Program-made: the position numbers and the translations under genes
Notes under the pieces: generated by a model
The model's input: only the letters and a program-made list of their open reading frames with translations
The model's database searches: none
What the model was told of the DNA's origin: nothing
Assembly (NCBI RefSeq): GCF_003436425.1
Contig: NZ_QSPK01000019.1
Coordinates: forward strand, 1 to 37,024
Reading direction: 5' to 3'
Source: Eubacterium sp. TM05-53
GTDB lineage: Bacteria > Bacillota_I > Bacilli_A > Erysipelotrichales > Erysipelotrichaceae
Length of the DNA: 37,024 nucleotides
Shown here: positions 1 through 5,904 of the stretch, piece by piece
How the letters are laid out: every line of letters starts with the position of its first letter
Numbering within the stretch: the first letter of the stretch is position 1

Positions 1-126
1 AATATGCCACGGCTAGAGGATTGGTAAATGCCTAGGGTTGTCAGATGGGTACTCACAAAAAACAAATCAATTGTTAATTGTAAATATTTTCAGTAAAACA
101 ATGAAATAAATAAGAATGCGTTTAAA

Positions 127-143
127 TCATCCTCAGTTTGGGC
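127..143. repeat. 17-bp direct repeat of a terminator arm
   Basis: The 17 bases TCATCCTCAGTTTGGGC recur exactly at 3204-3220, where they form one arm of a complete terminator hairpin. Here only the one arm is present, and the bases after it (TTCAC against CCTCAC) are again similar. The two copies bracket the degenerate fic gene and the IS200/IS605 element. It may be the remnant of a terminator split by an insertion, or a related terminator fragment. The rest of 1-167 shows no gene or other clear element. Confidence 0.6.
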
Positions 144-167
144 TTCACACAACATCTATAATAAAAA

Positions 168-212
168 TTTAGGGAACTTTTATGATTTTATTAAGCACAA
201 ATGTTCCCTAAA
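168..212 (-). terminator. AGGGAAC hairpin downstream of the degenerate fic gene
   Basis: The arms TTTAGGGAAC (168-177) and GTTCCCTAAA (203-212) are perfectly complementary around a 25-base loop. Read on the minus strand the hairpin is followed by a T-rich run, so it can terminate the fic transcript ending at 250. The same arm sequence occurs in two further palindromes upstream of fic (1197-1239, 1251-1297), so it may also be a protein-binding site. Confidence 0.6.
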
Positions 213-249
213 CTGTATTCATTAAAATTTTCTTATTGCGAACTACGCT

Positions 250-1185
250 TTAAAAAGTTTTCCAACATTTTTCTTTTAAGAATTCATTTATAACACTGAT
301 ATCTTCACCCTCATAGTATTTAACTAGTAATTTCTTAAAATCTGGCACTTCCTTTTCAGGGATTACAAGCAATCCTTGACCGTGTGCAATTAGATATTGA
401 TTTGCGAATATTACAGATGCACGTTTGTTGCCATCAATAAATATTTGTGTTTTCATACAATACATGCATAGATCAATAGCTATTTCAATAGGTTCTTTAT
501 TTGAATTAACTATATTATCAATAGATTCTTTTACAACACTTTCAATTGGAATAGGTGGAACATAACTACTTCCACCAATTGTGACAGGAACTCCACGAAC
601 TCTTCCACCATCTACATAAAAACCTTCATTTACTAGTTTTGCGATATGGCTAATCATATAATAATTTGAAGTACTCTGAATCACATCTTTGTCCAAAATA
701 AATTCCCAAGCATGTTTTAAATTTAAGATTTTCTGCACATCTGAAGCTTTTACACCATTTACAATTCCATTATTTAAAATCTCTTCTGTTTGTGGAAAAG
801 TTGTCCCAACCCCCTCTAAAACAGCCTGATCATAAATATTAGATTTCATGTTAGCACGTGCAAAATCAATATTTTGCAAAACACGGCTTGATAATTCAGA
901 ATCTTTATACCCTAGAGATGTTAATTCTCTTTCAATCTGTCTTATTCTTTTTCGTAATACCCTTGCATCTTTAGCATTTTTTAACAGTAATTGATACAAT
1001 TCATCGGAATAGGCATCAACATAAGTTGACGTTAATTTTCCTGCAATTCGTTTTCTTACATATAAATAACGAGAACCATTTTGTTCTTTTATTTCAGGAG
1101 AACCTTCATAAGGTAATAAGTTCAAACTAGCTTGACAATCCGCTTTATCTTCTAATAATGCCTGTATTTTAACCAAATCATTCAT
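250..1185 (-). CDS. Fic-fold protein with degenerate active site
   Basis: This 311-residue protein has the Fic fold. Active Fic enzymes carry HPFxxGNGRxxR and usually transfer AMP from ATP to a hydroxyl of a target protein. Here the corresponding stretch, residues 246-255, reads TQIFIDGNKR: the catalytic His is replaced by Gln, while the phosphate-binding DGNKR is kept. Residues 120-125 (QAVLEG) resemble the S/TxxxEG inhibitory helix of class II Fic proteins, with Gln in place of Ser/Thr. The N-terminal 100 residues are a charged helical region not recognised. The start is supported by AAGGAG 8 bases upstream. The gene stands alone between AGGGAACTTTT palindromes and has a TATAAT box inside one of them. 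It may be a pseudo-enzyme or a non-AMPylating Fic; the fold is clear, the activity unknown. Confidence 0.82.
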   Translation of the reverse strand: MNDLVKIQALLEDKADCQASLNLLPYEGSPEIKEQNGSRYLYVRKRIAGKLTSTYVDAYSDELYQLLLKNAKDARVLRKRIRQIERELTSLGYKDSELSSRVLQNIDFARANMKSNIYDQAVLEGVGTTFPQTEEILNNGIVNGVKASDVQKILNLKHAWEFILDKDVIQSTSNYYMISHIAKLVNEGFYVDGGRVRGVPVTIGGSSYVPPIPIESVVKESIDNIVNSNKEPIEIAIDLCMYCMKTQIFIDGNKRASVIFANQYLIAHGQGLLVIPEKEVPDFKKLLVKYYEGEDISVINEFLKEKCWKTF

Positions 1186-1196
1186 AATTTCACTCC

Positions 1197-1239
1197 TTAG
1201 GGAACTTTTTCTTTATATATTATATCAAAAGTTCCCTAA
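1197..1239 (-). promoter_or_regulatory. fic promoter enclosed by a 13-bp operator-like palindrome
   Basis: TTAGGGAACTTTT (1197-1209) and AAAAGTTCCCTAA (1227-1239) are perfect inverted repeats separated by 17 bases. The spacer, read on the minus strand, contains TATAAT (about 1221-1226), a likely -10 box for the fic gene. The proximal arm abuts the AAGGAG ribosome binding site. A protein binding the arms would block both the promoter and translation start; the binding protein is unknown. Confidence 0.65.
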
Positions 1240-1250
1240 TCAATAAATAC

Positions 1251-1297
1251 AAATAGGGAACTTTTATCACACATAGTGCTTAATAAGTTCCCTATTT
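1251..1297. promoter_or_regulatory. Second AGGGAACTT palindrome
   Basis: AAATAGGGAACTT (1251-1263) and AAGTTCCCTATTT (1285-1297) are perfect 13-bp arms around a 21-base loop, followed on the plus strand by further T residues. It shares TAGGGAACTTTTAT and GTTCCCTA at the same spacing with the hairpin at 168-212, and its loop holds the 11-mer GTGCTTAATAA, which occurs in the opposite orientation in that other loop. It can be an extra operator or a terminator for transcripts leaving the adjacent IS element. Confidence 0.6.
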
Positions 1298-1349
1298 TTT
1301 TCTTGTGTTTAAATCATACAAGAATCCTTTTGACATCTTATTTGTATGT

Positions 1350-1560
1350 GAACTACTCGGCAACAAGTTACCGAGCTTCCTGCTTCACCCACTACTGCAT
1401 TAGCTGCGATGTTACGCAGCTCAATGTCTTACGCAATGTCCACAGGCGTATAAGTTTGGGCTATTCCATCCCTACTGTATATGTTTTGTTTATGCTACTT
1501 CACTAAGCAGACGTAACCCTTCGTTTCGAATGTTGATGGCAGCATTTTGGTCTCGGTCAA
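1350..1560 (-). ncRNA. Predicted omega RNA region of the TnpB system
   Basis: TnpB nucleases use an RNA made from the 3' end of tnpB and the right end of the element, whose last bases act as guide copied from flanking DNA. The stretch from the tnpB 3' end to the right-end hairpin at 1356-1375 is in the expected place and is conserved-looking and structured (GCTCGGTAACTTG pairing with GCCGAG). The guide would be the flank reading ATACAAATAAGATGTC on the minus strand from 1347 down. Limits are approximate and inferred from position only. Confidence 0.4.
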
Positions 1561-2626
1561 TATGCAAACCACAGTCACAATCCATAACACGGATTTTAAG
1601 GTCTTTCATCTCAGGATGCTGGCTGCCACACTTATGACATATCTGACTTGATGGAAACCATTTGTCGACCTTGACAAAATATTTGCCCCTGTCCGCAAGT
1701 TTATAATCCAACATTTTTAGAAACATCCCATATCCGTTATCTAGAGTAGCTTTGCCGTTGCCAAAACCTTTGTTAGACATGGAACACATATTTAAGGATT
1801 CCACACAAACAACATCATACTGATTGGCTATCTCAGTAGATATTTTATGCAGATTGTCCAAACGCTGGTTTGCAATATGTCTATGAATTTTGTTTACTTT
1901 ACGTAACTGTTTCCAATAATTGTTGGACTTCTCCTCTCCTTTTCTGGAGCTTTGTATATGGGAAAGTTTACGCTGTGCTTTGGCAAGTTTATCATGGCTT
2001 TCACGGTAGTACTTATGATTCGTACCCACATTACCGTTGTTGTCCACATACAAGCCATCAGAAGCGTAATCTAACCCAATGGCGTTAGTTTTATCGGCTA
2101 TATAAGTATTTTCAGCTTCATCAAACTCAAAAAGCACAGAAACATAATACTTTCCATCTGATTCCTGTGATACAATGGCCGATTTGATAGTCCAATTATC
2201 ATTAGGAATGCGATGGATAACAGCCTTCACCTTACCAGCTTTAGGAAGCTTTATATATCTGTTATCTATAATGGCTACTGTGCCCTTTTGATTGTTTGTC
2301 GTGTAAGACTTACGGCTACGCTTTGCAGATTTGAACTGAGGGAAGCCGTTCTTCTTTTTGCGGGACTTGCTAAAACAGTTGCGAAAAGCTTCCTGCAAAT
2401 CTATCTGTTTATTGGCAAGTGCAAGGCTGTCTACTTCTTTAAGATATGGATAATCTTTCTTATATTTTGCAGGCGTTAAGGCAGGAAATTTTCCAGTTGC
2501 TTTATACTCCTCAATCTTATCAGAAAGCATGAGGTTATAGACCTTGCGGCAACAGCCAAAGGTCTTGGCGAATAGTACACATTGTTTAGTTGTAGGATAT
2601 ACTCTGTACTTAATTGCCTTATTCAT
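1490..2626 (-). CDS. tnpB: TnpB RNA-guided nuclease (OrfB)
   Basis: This 378-residue protein is a TnpB of IS200/IS605 type, the ancestor family of Cas12. It is an RNA-guided DNA endonuclease that favours retention of the element at its donor site. The RuvC-like catalytic residues are visible: GLDYASDG (Asp), VCVESLNM (Glu) and HIDRDQNAAINI (Asp), with a CxxC zinc-finger pair (CHKCG and CDCG) between the last two. The N-terminal helix-turn-helix segment (NKAIKYRVYPTTKQ) is typical. Length matches full-size family members, so the protein is probably active. Its start overlaps the tnpA stop by 4 bases, so translation is likely coupled. Confidence 0.92.
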   Translation of the reverse strand: MNKAIKYRVYPTTKQCVLFAKTFGCCRKVYNLMLSDKIEEYKATGKFPALTPAKYKKDYPYLKEVDSLALANKQIDLQEAFRNCFSKSRKKKNGFPQFKSAKRSRKSYTTNNQKGTVAIIDNRYIKLPKAGKVKAVIHRIPNDNWTIKSAIVSQESDGKYYVSVLFEFDEAENTYIADKTNAIGLDYASDGLYVDNNGNVGTNHKYYRESHDKLAKAQRKLSHIQSSRKGEEKSNNYWKQLRKVNKIHRHIANQRLDNLHKISTEIANQYDVVCVESLNMCSMSNKGFGNGKATLDNGYGMFLKMLDYKLADRGKYFVKVDKWFPSSQICHKCGSQHPEMKDLKIRVMDCDCGLHIDRDQNAAINIRNEGLRLLSEVA

Positions 2627-3036
2627 AGTTGACAGTCCTTTTGCCTTTCTATATAGCGAAGAATATTTTCTTCCGATGTAGAGCCAATAGTTTCACAGAA
2701 ATACGAGCCATTCCATAGCTGACCTTTCCATAGAGACTTGCGAAGCTGTGGGTACTCTCTGAATAGTTGGTTACCCGAGATACCCTTCAGATATTTGACT
2801 ATCTGAGTAACAGATATCTTTGGCGGGGCTGATACGAAACAATGAACGTGGTCGTTCTCACCGACTTTGCATTCAACTACGCTAAAACCTTTTTCATTGC
2901 CAACAGCCTTGAGCAGTTCGATAAGTCTATTGCTTATATCAGCAGATAAAACCTTTCTGCGATACTTGACGCACCATACTATATGATAATTGATGTTATA
3001 TACGCATGTTCTTGCGTGAGTGTATTTATTTTCCAT
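2623..3036 (-). CDS. tnpA: IS200-type Y1 transposase TnpA
   Basis: TnpA is the single-strand DNA transposase of the element. It acts as a dimer: the HUH motif binds metal and one Tyr attacks the DNA. The HUH motif is HVHCF, and the catalytic Tyr lies in YIERQK close to the C terminus. The opening HARTCVYNINYHIVWCVKYRRKVL is the family signature. An in-frame ATG lies further upstream at 3084, but the conserved protein begins at MENKYTHART, so the start is placed at 3036 (137 residues, the normal length). Nothing in it looks broken. Confidence 0.9.
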   Translation of the reverse strand: MENKYTHARTCVYNINYHIVWCVKYRRKVLSADISNRLIELLKAVGNEKGFSVVECKVGENDHVHCFVSAPPKISVTQIVKYLKGISGNQLFREYPQLRKSLWKGQLWNGSYFCETIGSTSEENILRYIERQKDCQL

Positions 3037-3134
3037 ACATATAGTATAACAAATAACGCCATATAATACAAGTAAATGATACATTTATATTATACATATA
3101 GTGTATCTAAACTACCTTACAGACGGGCTTTCAT

Positions 3135-3154
3135 CTCGGCTACAAGTAACCGAG
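3135..3154 (-). repeat. Left-end hairpin of the IS200/IS605 element
   Basis: CTCGGTTACTTGTAGCCGAG (minus strand) forms a hairpin with CTCGG/CCGAG stems; it is the likely TnpA binding site at the left end. The right-end partner, CTCGGTAACTTGTTGCCGAG at 1356-1375, differs at two positions. Confidence 0.75.
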
Positions 3155-3182
3155 AATTCCCACCTGATTTCTTAAATCAAAA

Positions 3183-3216
3183 AAACTGAGGATGATTTCT
3201 AAGTCATCCTCAGTTT
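3183..3216 (-). terminator. Rho-independent terminator of the fic/ATP-grasp operon
   Basis: AAACTGAGGATGA (3183-3195) and TCATCCTCAGTTT (3204-3216) form a perfect 13-bp stem with an 8-base loop, followed on the minus strand by seven T residues. It lies about 155 bases beyond the stop of the ATP-grasp gene, with no other minus-strand gene between. The IS200/IS605 element sits immediately after the T run. One arm is repeated at 127-143. The rest of 3217-3371 shows nothing recognisable. Confidence 0.75.
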
Positions 3217-3371
3217 GGGCCCTCACCCTGCATTTTAGTTTAAATTGAATTTAGCTTCTCGCCATTCAAGAGTCATCGCTCATTTGTATTATACCAGAAG
3301 TCATCTAAAAGGCTCAACATATAATTGAAGCCTTGTTAGCCAATCGTGCATATTCAATATTCATAATTCTT

Positions 3372-4148
3372 TTATTGATATTTACGATAATCAAAAACAT
3401 CTTCTCTTTCTAACAATTGAGACCATCTTGCAGATAATAATTTGGCGTATTTATAATCTACTAATCCATAAGCCCCTAAAGAATATGCATCATTACATTC
3501 AATCAATAATGTTCTACCATCTTTGGTAACCCCAATATCAATAGAACATGCCATTGGTCTTTTATCCCATTCGATAAATTGATCCATAATTTCATCCAAT
3601 ACTTCTGCATCATAATTATAGTGCCAATCTCCCTTATATGGTCGAACATCTATAATTTGATCATAGTATACAAAGCAACGCCATTCACGCATAAATTCAA
3701 TGGGTTCACTGCATAAGACCTCAAAATCTTCATTATAGGCACCACATCCAATTAAATCCTTAATACTTGAAATCACTTTTCCAGTGAATTTCTTACTTTC
3801 TACAGGCTTAACAAACCAACCTGCAGACCATTTACCCTCATCTGTAGAAATAGCATTTATGGTATCTCTCCATATTTTTCTGCCAAGAAACTTTCGAAGA
3901 CATTCTGGATAATCATCTACATGTGGGTTTAAAACATTAAATTTGGCGAAAACATTTTCGCATTGTTGAATGTAATCAACGACTATATCTTCTTTTGTGA
4001 TTTGATTATATACATCATCAAGAGAAAAATAAGGCACAACTTCACATGCCAATTCATTAAAACCAGAAATGGCTTTTTGCATATTCTGACTATGTCCAAC
4101 TACTAATCCTGAATTATAGTCTTTTTTGACCTTGATATAAGCTTTCAT
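3372..4148 (-). CDS. ATP-grasp domain protein (R2K-clade-like)
   Basis: This 258-residue protein resembles small ATP-grasp enzymes of the R2K type (formerly DUF4343). ATP-grasp enzymes activate a carboxylate with ATP and join it to an amine or thiol. Visible family features are FVKPVESKKFTG (about 112-123; nucleotide-binding Lys), EFMREWRCFV (substrate-side Arg) and the metal-binding IECNDAYSLGAYGL near residues 217-230. The start follows the upstream fic stop by 13 bases, so both are probably one transcript. Related proteins are common in phage and accessory regions and have been proposed to ligate peptides or modify proteins; the substrate here is unknown. Fold assignment is good, the function open. 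Confidence 0.75.
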   Translation of the reverse strand: MKAYIKVKKDYNSGLVVGHSQNMQKAISGFNELACEVVPYFSLDDVYNQITKEDIVVDYIQQCENVFAKFNVLNPHVDDYPECLRKFLGRKIWRDTINAISTDEGKWSAGWFVKPVESKKFTGKVISSIKDLIGCGAYNEDFEVLCSEPIEFMREWRCFVYYDQIIDVRPYKGDWHYNYDAEVLDEIMDQFIEWDKRPMACSIDIGVTKDGRTLLIECNDAYSLGAYGLVDYKYAKLLSARWSQLLEREDVFDYRKYQ

Positions 4149-4161
4149 TTTAATTTTCCTT

Positions 4162-5055
4162 CTAATCTTGCAACATATTTAAATACATATCCAATCTTTC
4201 ATTTATATATCCCGCAAACAAATTTTCCATTGTAAAAAGATTATGCTTTACATGATATTCATCAAACGCATTATAATAGGCAAGTCGATCCGTAAATTTA
4301 ATATCAATAGGCGGATAACCAGCCTTCATCAATTCTAAATTCACTAATAATCTTCCCGTTCTACCATTTCCATCAATAAAAGGATGAATCGATTCAAACT
4401 CAATATGGAAACGAGCTAATTTCGTTACAATATGCTCCTTACTATTCGCAAAATCCATTAATAATTGTTCCATTTTCGGTGCAATCAAATAAGGTTGTAC
4501 TGGCTCATTCTGCGCGCCCATAATATAAACAGGAATTCTACGATATGCGCCTCGGTCTTCTTTCTTATCCGCAAGAACAAGATAATGAATTTGTTTGATG
4601 ACACTCTCACTAATGGGAACATTATTTTTGACTAGTTCTCTTACAAAATCAAAAGCTTCCTTATGTCCAACAGCTTCCATATGATCTTTTAGAGGCTTTT
4701 TATCAATTGTGAGACCACGAAGAACTAAATCCGTTTCACGCAAAGTCAGTGTATTTCCTTCAATCGCATTTGAATTGTAGGTATACTCCACAATAAATTC
4801 TTCATTCAACCTAGCAACTTCACCTTCTGTTAATGGTCTTCTAGAATCTAATTCCATCTTTTTTCGATCAATCTGCCGCAAAAGATTCTCTTTTGACTTT
4901 AAACGACCATCTACCGGTTTCTTTGCATCCACAGGAATTTTCCAACTTCGCCCCTCATGATAAGCACCTAAAATTTTTCCCTGAGCACAAAGAACTCGAA
5001 TTCTTCGATCTGAAATACCCCATTTTTCAGAAGCCTGTTTTACAGTCATAAACAT
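4162..5055 (-). CDS. HTH-Fic protein, probable AMP transferase
   Basis: The 297-residue protein has three parts. Residues 1-45 form a MerR/excisionase-like HTH (MTVKQASEKWGISDRRIRVL). Residues about 80-110 are the Fic N-terminal region with the inhibitory motif SNAIEG (95-100), a class II autoinhibited arrangement. The core holds the intact active site HPFIDGNGRTGR (224-235). Such enzymes attach AMP to Tyr, Ser or Thr of target proteins and may also remove it; the Glu of the inhibitory motif blocks ATP binding until released. The start is set by AGGAG 9 bases upstream. It heads an operon with the ATP-grasp gene. Three direct repeats overlap its promoter, and its own HTH domain is the natural candidate to bind them. 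The target protein is unknown. Confidence 0.9.
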   Translation of the reverse strand: MFMTVKQASEKWGISDRRIRVLCAQGKILGAYHEGRSWKIPVDAKKPVDGRLKSKENLLRQIDRKKMELDSRRPLTEGEVARLNEEFIVEYTYNSNAIEGNTLTLRETDLVLRGLTIDKKPLKDHMEAVGHKEAFDFVRELVKNNVPISESVIKQIHYLVLADKKEDRGAYRRIPVYIMGAQNEPVQPYLIAPKMEQLLMDFANSKEHIVTKLARFHIEFESIHPFIDGNGRTGRLLVNLELMKAGYPPIDIKFTDRLAYYNAFDEYHVKHNLFTMENLFAGYINERLDMYLNMLQD

Positions 5056-5080
5056 GGATCATCACTCCTAATCTAGAAGT

Positions 5081-5144
5081 ATTATATCATTTTATCGGCA
5101 CAATAGACATCTATCGGAATAATCCAAAGCCGTTTATCGGAACA
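5081..5144 (-). promoter_or_regulatory. fic/ATP-grasp promoter with three TATCGG direct repeats
   Basis: On the minus strand a TATAAT box lies at 5086-5081. Upstream, TTATCGGCACA (5092-5102), CTATCGGAATA (5111-5121) and TTATCGGAACA (5134-5144) are direct repeats spaced 19 and 23 bases apart, roughly two helical turns. They cover the -35 region, which itself is weak. This looks like an operator array for autoregulation by the HTH-Fic protein. The remainder, 5145-5300, has no gene or clear signal. Confidence 0.55.
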
Positions 5145-5322
5145 TTATAAGTTCTTACCAAGCATATACGCTTATTTCATCTTCTGTTGCCCTTGCGATC
5201 ATGTAGATATCTCGAAATATATATTCACTTGCATACACGATAATTTCTACACCTTTAATACACAACAACCAATACAATACTGAATTGTGCATCAATGACA
5301 CCTCTTTGACATCTTAACCTTA

Positions 5323-5372
5323 TTGACACAATTACCTACTGATATTAGTATAATATCTAAAGCTGACTTTAG
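5323..5372 (+). promoter_or_regulatory. merR promoter with 20-bp spacer and palindrome
   Basis: TTGACA (5323-5328) and TATAAT (5349-5354) are separated by 20 bases, longer than the usual 17 and typical of promoters that MerR proteins untwist. Just downstream is the inverted repeat CTAAAG-ctga-CTTTAG (5357-5372), resembling the TTTAAAGT-type sites of MerR regulators. The site lies over the expected transcription start, so it could also repress. Confidence 0.6.
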
Positions 5373-5390
5373 GTCAAGAAAGGAATCATT

Positions 5391-5828
5391 ATGTATACAA
5401 TTGGTCAAGTATCTGAAATGTTTGATTTACCCATTTCTACCCTTCGATATTATGATAAAGAGGGATTTTTCCCTCATTTAGTTCGCAAAGGCAATATTCG
5501 CTATTTCAGCAATCATGAAATTGAAGCTTTACATCTCATCGAGTGTTTAAAGAAATCTGGTCTTGGCATTAAAGAAATCAATCAATTCTTTAGTTGGGTT
5601 TCTGAAGGAAGTGCAAGTTTTGAAAAGAGAAAAGAGTTGTTTGAGGCTCGAAAAGAGGCTGTAGAAGCTGAAATCAAAAGTCTTCAAGAAACACTATCTT
5701 TATTAGAATTTAAATGTTGGTACTACTCAAAAGCTATGGAGGATGGTACAGAAGAATACCTTCAAGCAATGCTTCCAGACAAGCTTCCAAGTGACATTCA
5801 AAAATTATATGATGCAAGTCATAAATAA
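5391..5828 (+). CDS. MerR-family transcriptional regulator
   Basis: The 145-residue protein begins with a classic MerR winged HTH, YTIGQVSEMFDLPISTLRYYDKEGFFP, followed by RYFSNHEIEALHLIECLKKSGLGIKEI and a coiled-coil dimerisation helix (about residues 80-115). There are no Cys clusters of metal-sensing members; the single Cys residues at the centre do not form a motif. The C-terminal 30 residues are not recognised as a ligand domain. It belongs to the group that often controls a divergent or adjacent oxidoreductase or stress gene, but its only neighbours are convergent (sugar operon) and divergent (fic operon). Start supported by AAAGGA 7 bases before ATG. Its promoter has the long spacer of MerR autoregulation. 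Confidence 0.9.
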   Translation: MYTIGQVSEMFDLPISTLRYYDKEGFFPHLVRKGNIRYFSNHEIEALHLIECLKKSGLGIKEINQFFSWVSEGSASFEKRKELFEARKEAVEAEIKSLQETLSLLEFKCWYYSKAMEDGTEEYLQAMLPDKLPSDIQKLYDASHK

Positions 5829-5833
5829 GAAAA

Positions 5834-5855
5834 TGGAGCAGATATATTCTGCTCC
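5834..5855. terminator. Bidirectional terminator between merR and lnpA
   Basis: TGGAGCAG and CTGCTCCA arms pair around a short AT-rich loop. Followed on the minus strand by ATTTTC it can end the sugar operon that stops at 5905, and it lies 6 bases after the merR stop on the plus strand. The T-run is modest in both directions. Confidence 0.55.
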
Positions 5856-5904
5856 AAAGCTATTCAAAACCAGCTGGCTCGTTCTGATTTTGATTGACTG
5901 ATTC

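Larger units (their letters stand above)
1348..3160 (-). mobile_element. IS200/IS605-family insertion sequence with tnpA and tnpB
   Basis: The element carries an IS200-type tnpA followed by tnpB, both on the minus strand with a 4-bp overlap, and has matching subterminal imperfect hairpins at both ends (3135-3154 left end, 1356-1375 right end; CTCGG and CCGAG stems around ACTTGT-like loops). IS200/IS605 elements move as single-stranded circles by a peel-and-paste mechanism, recognising such hairpins rather than inverted repeats. All parts look intact. The outer limits given are estimates: the right end probably lies just after GTTCAC (minus strand, 1353-1348), and the left end within the run TTGATTTAAG near 3170-3180 or closer to the hairpin. 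Confidence 0.8.

Noticed and set aside
1276..1506. Plus-strand 76-residue frame
   Set aside because: It lies over the right end of the IS element and the tnpB 3' end on the other strand; no ribosome site, and the composition is that of a shadow frame.
5145..5322. Small RNA or riboswitch between fic and merR
   Set aside because: No stable hairpin series, no terminator and no known riboswitch pattern could be seen.
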